NCBI GenBank assembly: GCA_035347995.1
Contig: DAOPQD010000079.1
Location: forward strand, 1-14,366
Origin: JAAZNO01 sp012798275
GTDB taxonomy: Bacteria > Chloroflexota > Anaerolineae > B4-G1 > SLSP01
DNA length: 14,366 nucleotides
Direction of reading: 5' to 3'
Shown here: one piece after another, positions 11,997-14,366 of the stretch
Layout of the letters: each line of letters begins with the position of its first letter
Position numbering within the stretch: position 1 is the stretch's first letter
Position numbers and translations under genes: made by a program
The notes under the pieces: generated by a model
The model's database searches: none
What the model was told of the DNA's origin: nothing
Seen by the model: only the letters and a program-made list of their open reading frames with translations

Positions 11997-13259
11997 TTAA
12001 AACTTCATCAGGCGATAGAGCACCTCGCCCGCCCGGGGCACATACAGTATCCCCTCGTCCTCACGGTTCTGCCAGGCGGTGACGTCAATGCTTGCCGGAT
12101 CGAGATAGCCCAGGTTCAGACGAGCGCATTCCCCGGCGGAGATCTTGCTCGCCAGGGTGACTTTGACGTTGGGCTTTTCGACGCCGTTCTCCATCACGCC
12201 GGAGCCGCGGACGTGCGTGCTGTGGGCGAGTACTCCCAGCGGGATGTGCTTGAAGCGATCCCAATCCTGCAGAAAATAGGGCAGGATGTGATAGCCGATC
12301 TCGTAGATGTAGCGCCCGTGGACGTAGCTGACCACCTCCAGATGCGGCGCGTAGATGATGACCTCTCCGCCGCTGGCCACCGCTGGCTCCAGCTTGTACA
12401 TCGCTTTGGCCGCCGTCCACAGCTCCTCATACATCGTCGGCGCGCAGGAAAGCACCCGCTGATAGGGCGTGGCGCACCAGATGACGTTGTGCCGGGCGGA
12501 AAGGTCGGCGGCCAGGCTCCACGCCTCGAACAGGTCGCCCACGAAGACGCTGACCAGGTCGTGCCCGGCGACGACCAGCGCCGCGAGCGTCACCGGCGTC
12601 GGCAGGCGGCGCACCGCTGCGTGAATCATCGCCCGCACCGGCGTCTCCTTGATGCCGATGGTCCCCACCACCTGCGCCAGCGCGCCCAGCCAGTGCGTGG
12701 CATTGATCATCTCGGGGCCGGAGATGCCGGGGAAGAGATATTTCGCGCCGCCGGAGAAGCCTACCACCTCGTGGGGGAAAGTCGGCCCGAGGATGAGCAG
12801 GTGATCGTAGTCGAGCGCCGCCTTGTTGATGCGGATTTCCACCTCATCCGGCAAGGAGGGATGCCAGTTCGCGCCCGCCAGCTGCTGGATTTCGTCCTGC
12901 GCCATCACGCCCAGCGTGGTCAGCGCGGCGGGATTATCCCAGGCGTGATTGAACAGGCCGATGCGCCGGTACGTCGTGCTGCGTTCCCCGGCGGTGATGC
13001 CGACCAGGCGCTGCAGCTGCTCCTCCGACAGGGGCGGATGGGTGCCCAGCGCTACCATGAAATCGAGCTGGCGCGCGTCGTGCAGAATCTCGACCGTCAG
13101 CCGAAACAGCAGCGGCAAAGGCAGCGACCGCGTGTGATCCGGAATCAACACAAGCACTTTCTGCCCCTTGAACCGCCCTTCCAGGCCCGCCGTCAGGGTC
13201 TGGCGCACGCGCTCCTCGTCGAGGGTGCCCGTTGTCGCCGTGGCTTGTGCGTAGATCAT
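11997..13259 (-). CDS. LarA-type nickel-dependent 2-hydroxyacid racemase/epimerase
   Basis: A 420-residue protein of the lactate racemase (LarA, DUF2088) superfamily, whose members use a nickel-pincer nucleotide bound to a lysine to racemise or epimerise 2-hydroxyacids. PDHTRSLP gives D41 and R44, spaced as D72/R75 of Lactobacillus LarA. ALGTHPP gives H74, equivalent to H108, with proline replacing the usual following arginine. H163, K173 (FSGGAKYLFPG) and H189 (NATHW) are spaced exactly as H174, K184 and H200. Known superfamily activities include lactate, malate and hydroxyglutarate racemisation and D-gluconate/D-mannonate 2-epimerisation. The neighbouring mannonate-type SDR and gnd favour the last, by inference. 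GGAGGTGA 6 nt before the ATG fixes the start, 18 bp after the SDR stop. Cofactor genes larB, larC and larE are not in the window. Confidence 0.87.
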   Translation of the reverse strand: MIYAQATATTGTLDEERVRQTLTAGLEGRFKGQKVLVLIPDHTRSLPLPLLFRLTVEILHDARQLDFMVALGTHPPLSEEQLQRLVGITAGERSTTYRRIGLFNHAWDNPAALTTLGVMAQDEIQQLAGANWHPSLPDEVEIRINKAALDYDHLLILGPTFPHEVVGFSGGAKYLFPGISGPEMINATHWLGALAQVVGTIGIKETPVRAMIHAAVRRLPTPVTLAALVVAGHDLVSVFVGDLFEAWSLAADLSARHNVIWCATPYQRVLSCAPTMYEELWTAAKAMYKLEPAVASGGEVIIYAPHLEVVSYVHGRYIYEIGYHILPYFLQDWDRFKHIPLGVLAHSTHVRGSGVMENGVEKPNVKVTLASKISAGECARLNLGYLDPASIDVTAWQNREDEGILYVPRAGEVLYRLMKF

Positions 13260-13277
13260 CGGGTCACCTCCAGGGGA

Positions 13278-14108
13278 TTATACTCCGGCATACGCCGAGA
13301 AGCCGCCGTCCACCGGTACGGTAATGCCGGTGACGAAGGCGGCGGCGGGCGACAGCAGCCACAGCACGCAGCCGAGCAGGTCTTCGGGGCGGCCCAGGCG
13401 TCCCATCGGCGTGTGGTCGAGGATGCGCTGACCGCGCGGCGTCCATTGGCCGGTGTCCCGGTCAAGCAGCAGAAAGCGGTTCTGCTCGCCCAGGAAGAAG
13501 CCGGGGGCGATGGCGTTGACGCGGATCTTGCCGGAGTAGTTTTGCGCCATGTACACCGCCAGCCAGGCGGTGAAGTTGCTGATCGCCGCCTTGGCCGCTG
13601 AATAAGCCGCGATGTTGGTGAGCGGGCGGTATGCATTCATCGAGGAGTAGTTGAGGATGACGCCCTCGCCCGCTGCCGCGAGCTCCTGGCCGAGAACCTG
13701 GCAGGGCAGAAAGGTGCCGAGGATGTTCAGGTCGAGCACGAAGCGCAGCCCTTCTGCGGGGATGTCGAAGAAGCTCCGCTCCGGGCTGACGGTGGCCTGC
13801 GGGCTGTTGCCTCCCGCCGCGTTGACCAGGCCATAGAGCGGGCCAAAGCGTCGGCGGATGGCTTCCCTGGCCGTCTCCAGGCTCTCGCGGTCCAACACGT
13901 TGGTCTCCCAGGCCGCCACCTGCTCCGCGCGTGCGCCCAGTCGCTCTTTGATGGCGGCGACGCCGCTCAATCTGAGGTCGAGGATCATGACGTTGGCGCC
14001 CTGTCCCGCGAGGGCCACGACAACCTCGCTGCCCAACACGCCCGCGCCGCCGGTCACCGCGAACGTCTTGCCGGTAAAATCATAGGCTTTTTGGAGATCA
14101 AAGGTCAT
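13278..14108 (-). CDS. SDR oxidoreductase, UxuB/YjmF-like D-mannonate (fructuronate) reductase
   Basis: A 276-residue short-chain dehydrogenase/reductase. VTGGAGVLG (18-26) is the nucleotide-binding turn, and D44 ending the second strand (MILDLR) points to NAD(H). N128, S155/S156 and the Y169-x3-K173 pair (AAYSAAKAAISNF) are the catalytic set. The C-terminal half (IRVNAIAPGFFLGEQNRFLL, TPRGQRILDHTPMGRLG, FVTGITVPVDGGFSAYAGV) closely resembles, from memory, the Bacillus YjmF/UxuB SDR that interconverts D-fructuronate and D-mannonate. The NRFLL insertion is characteristic of that subgroup; gluconate 5-dehydrogenase is the main alternative. AAGGAG lies 7 nt before the ATG. It is the first gene of the minus cluster seen here, followed 18 bp later by the LarA homologue. 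Its leader abuts a dispersed repeat. Confidence 0.88.
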   Translation of the reverse strand: MTFDLQKAYDFTGKTFAVTGGAGVLGSEVVVALAGQGANVMILDLRLSGVAAIKERLGARAEQVAAWETNVLDRESLETAREAIRRRFGPLYGLVNAAGGNSPQATVSPERSFFDIPAEGLRFVLDLNILGTFLPCQVLGQELAAAGEGVILNYSSMNAYRPLTNIAAYSAAKAAISNFTAWLAVYMAQNYSGKIRVNAIAPGFFLGEQNRFLLLDRDTGQWTPRGQRILDHTPMGRLGRPEDLLGCVLWLLSPAAAFVTGITVPVDGGFSAYAGV

Positions 14109-14124
14109 AGCGGCTCCTTCTTCG

Positions 14125-14315
14125 AAAATGGCCCCGAATGCACCCGAATTTCACGAATCAGATTAGAAATTCCTGGCCTCCGGGGCTGCTACGTCCTCAA
14201 ACACCGCGTTTCAGCGCGGTGGGCTCGTGTCGAACCGGTGAGCCGTCGCCGTCGCTGCTCACGACTCACATTTTCATCCTTGGATGATGTGCGCCAGCAC
14301 CTGGCGTCTCTTTCG
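14125..14315 (-). repeat. 191-bp dispersed repeat, copy B unit 1
   Basis: About 96% identical by eye to 4379-4569, with the same period and the same orientation to the downstream gene. Its edge lies 16 nt upstream of the SDR start codon. It includes the CACCGCG...CGCGGTG hairpin (one arm base changed to T) and the GTGAGC...GCTCAC stem. I find no convincing minus-strand promoter in it. Confidence 0.85.
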
Positions 14316-14366
14316 AAAATGGCCCCGAATGAACACGAATTTCACGAATCAGATTAGAAATTCCTG
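14316..14366 (-). repeat. Copy B unit 2, cut by the window end
   Basis: AAAATGGCCCCGAATGAACA then CGAATTTCACGAATCAGATT continues the tandem exactly 191 bp after unit 1. It carries the GAATGAAC variant also seen in the second unit at 4570. The unit runs out of the window. Confidence 0.8.

Overview
The window is a GC-rich bacterial chromosome segment. The gene families present (LarA-type racemase, UxuB-type SDR, mycobacterial-type transaldolase, MgtE-N/CBS plus NRAMP pair, DUF1893) and the short dispersed repeats at gene starts suggest Chloroflexota (Anaerolineae- or Caldilineae-like). This is inference from gene content; there is no rRNA or tRNA to confirm it.

Layout. (1) 1-213 is non-coding and holds a striking 22-bp-period array of three 19-bp AGGAA...TTCCT dyads. 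(2) 214-609 (-) is a small HU-like DNA-binding protein. (3) 610-1397 has no ordinary gene. It contains a diverged dispersed repeat, a possible remnant of a sensor-kinase start, a near-consensus sigma70-type promoter (TTGACA-16-TATAAT), a 30-codon acidic/proline/basic small ORF, an intrinsic terminator and a structured leader. (4) 1398-3944 (+) is a two-gene operon: a soluble MgtE-type Mg2+-sensor protein (PRC-like, MgtE-N, two CBS, no membrane channel), then an NRAMP-family transporter with a non-canonical metal site. (5) 3975-14108 is a long minus-strand cluster. In transcription order it reads UxuB-type SDR, LarA-type nickel racemase/epimerase, 6-phosphogluconate dehydrogenase, transketolase, transaldolase, MTA/SAH-deaminase-like amidohydrolase, nucleoside hydrolase, DUF1893 protein. 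(6) 4362-4886 and 14109-14366 are filled by a 191-bp tandem repeat, interrupted in the first case by two long perfect palindromes.

Two systems deserve attention. First, the region upstream of the MgtE-N/NRAMP pair looks like a leader-peptide attenuator: the peptide has the EEPAEPP-then-basic composition of the enterobacterial Mg2+-sensing leader peptide MgtL, and the RNA has mutually exclusive anti-antiterminator, antiterminator and terminator pairings. Second, the minus-strand cluster could be a hexuronate route in which fructuronate is reduced to D-mannonate (SDR), epimerised at C2 to D-gluconate (LarA homologue), phosphorylated (kinase not in the window), then oxidatively decarboxylated by Gnd and fed to transketolase/transaldolase. 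The nucleoside-directed hydrolase and deaminase at the distal end would also connect to pentose metabolism. Both are hypotheses built from motifs and gene order.

Four minus-strand genes (HU, DUF1893, gnd, SDR) begin only 12-17 nt downstream of an edge of the same dispersed repeat family, so this repeat forms part of their 5' leaders.
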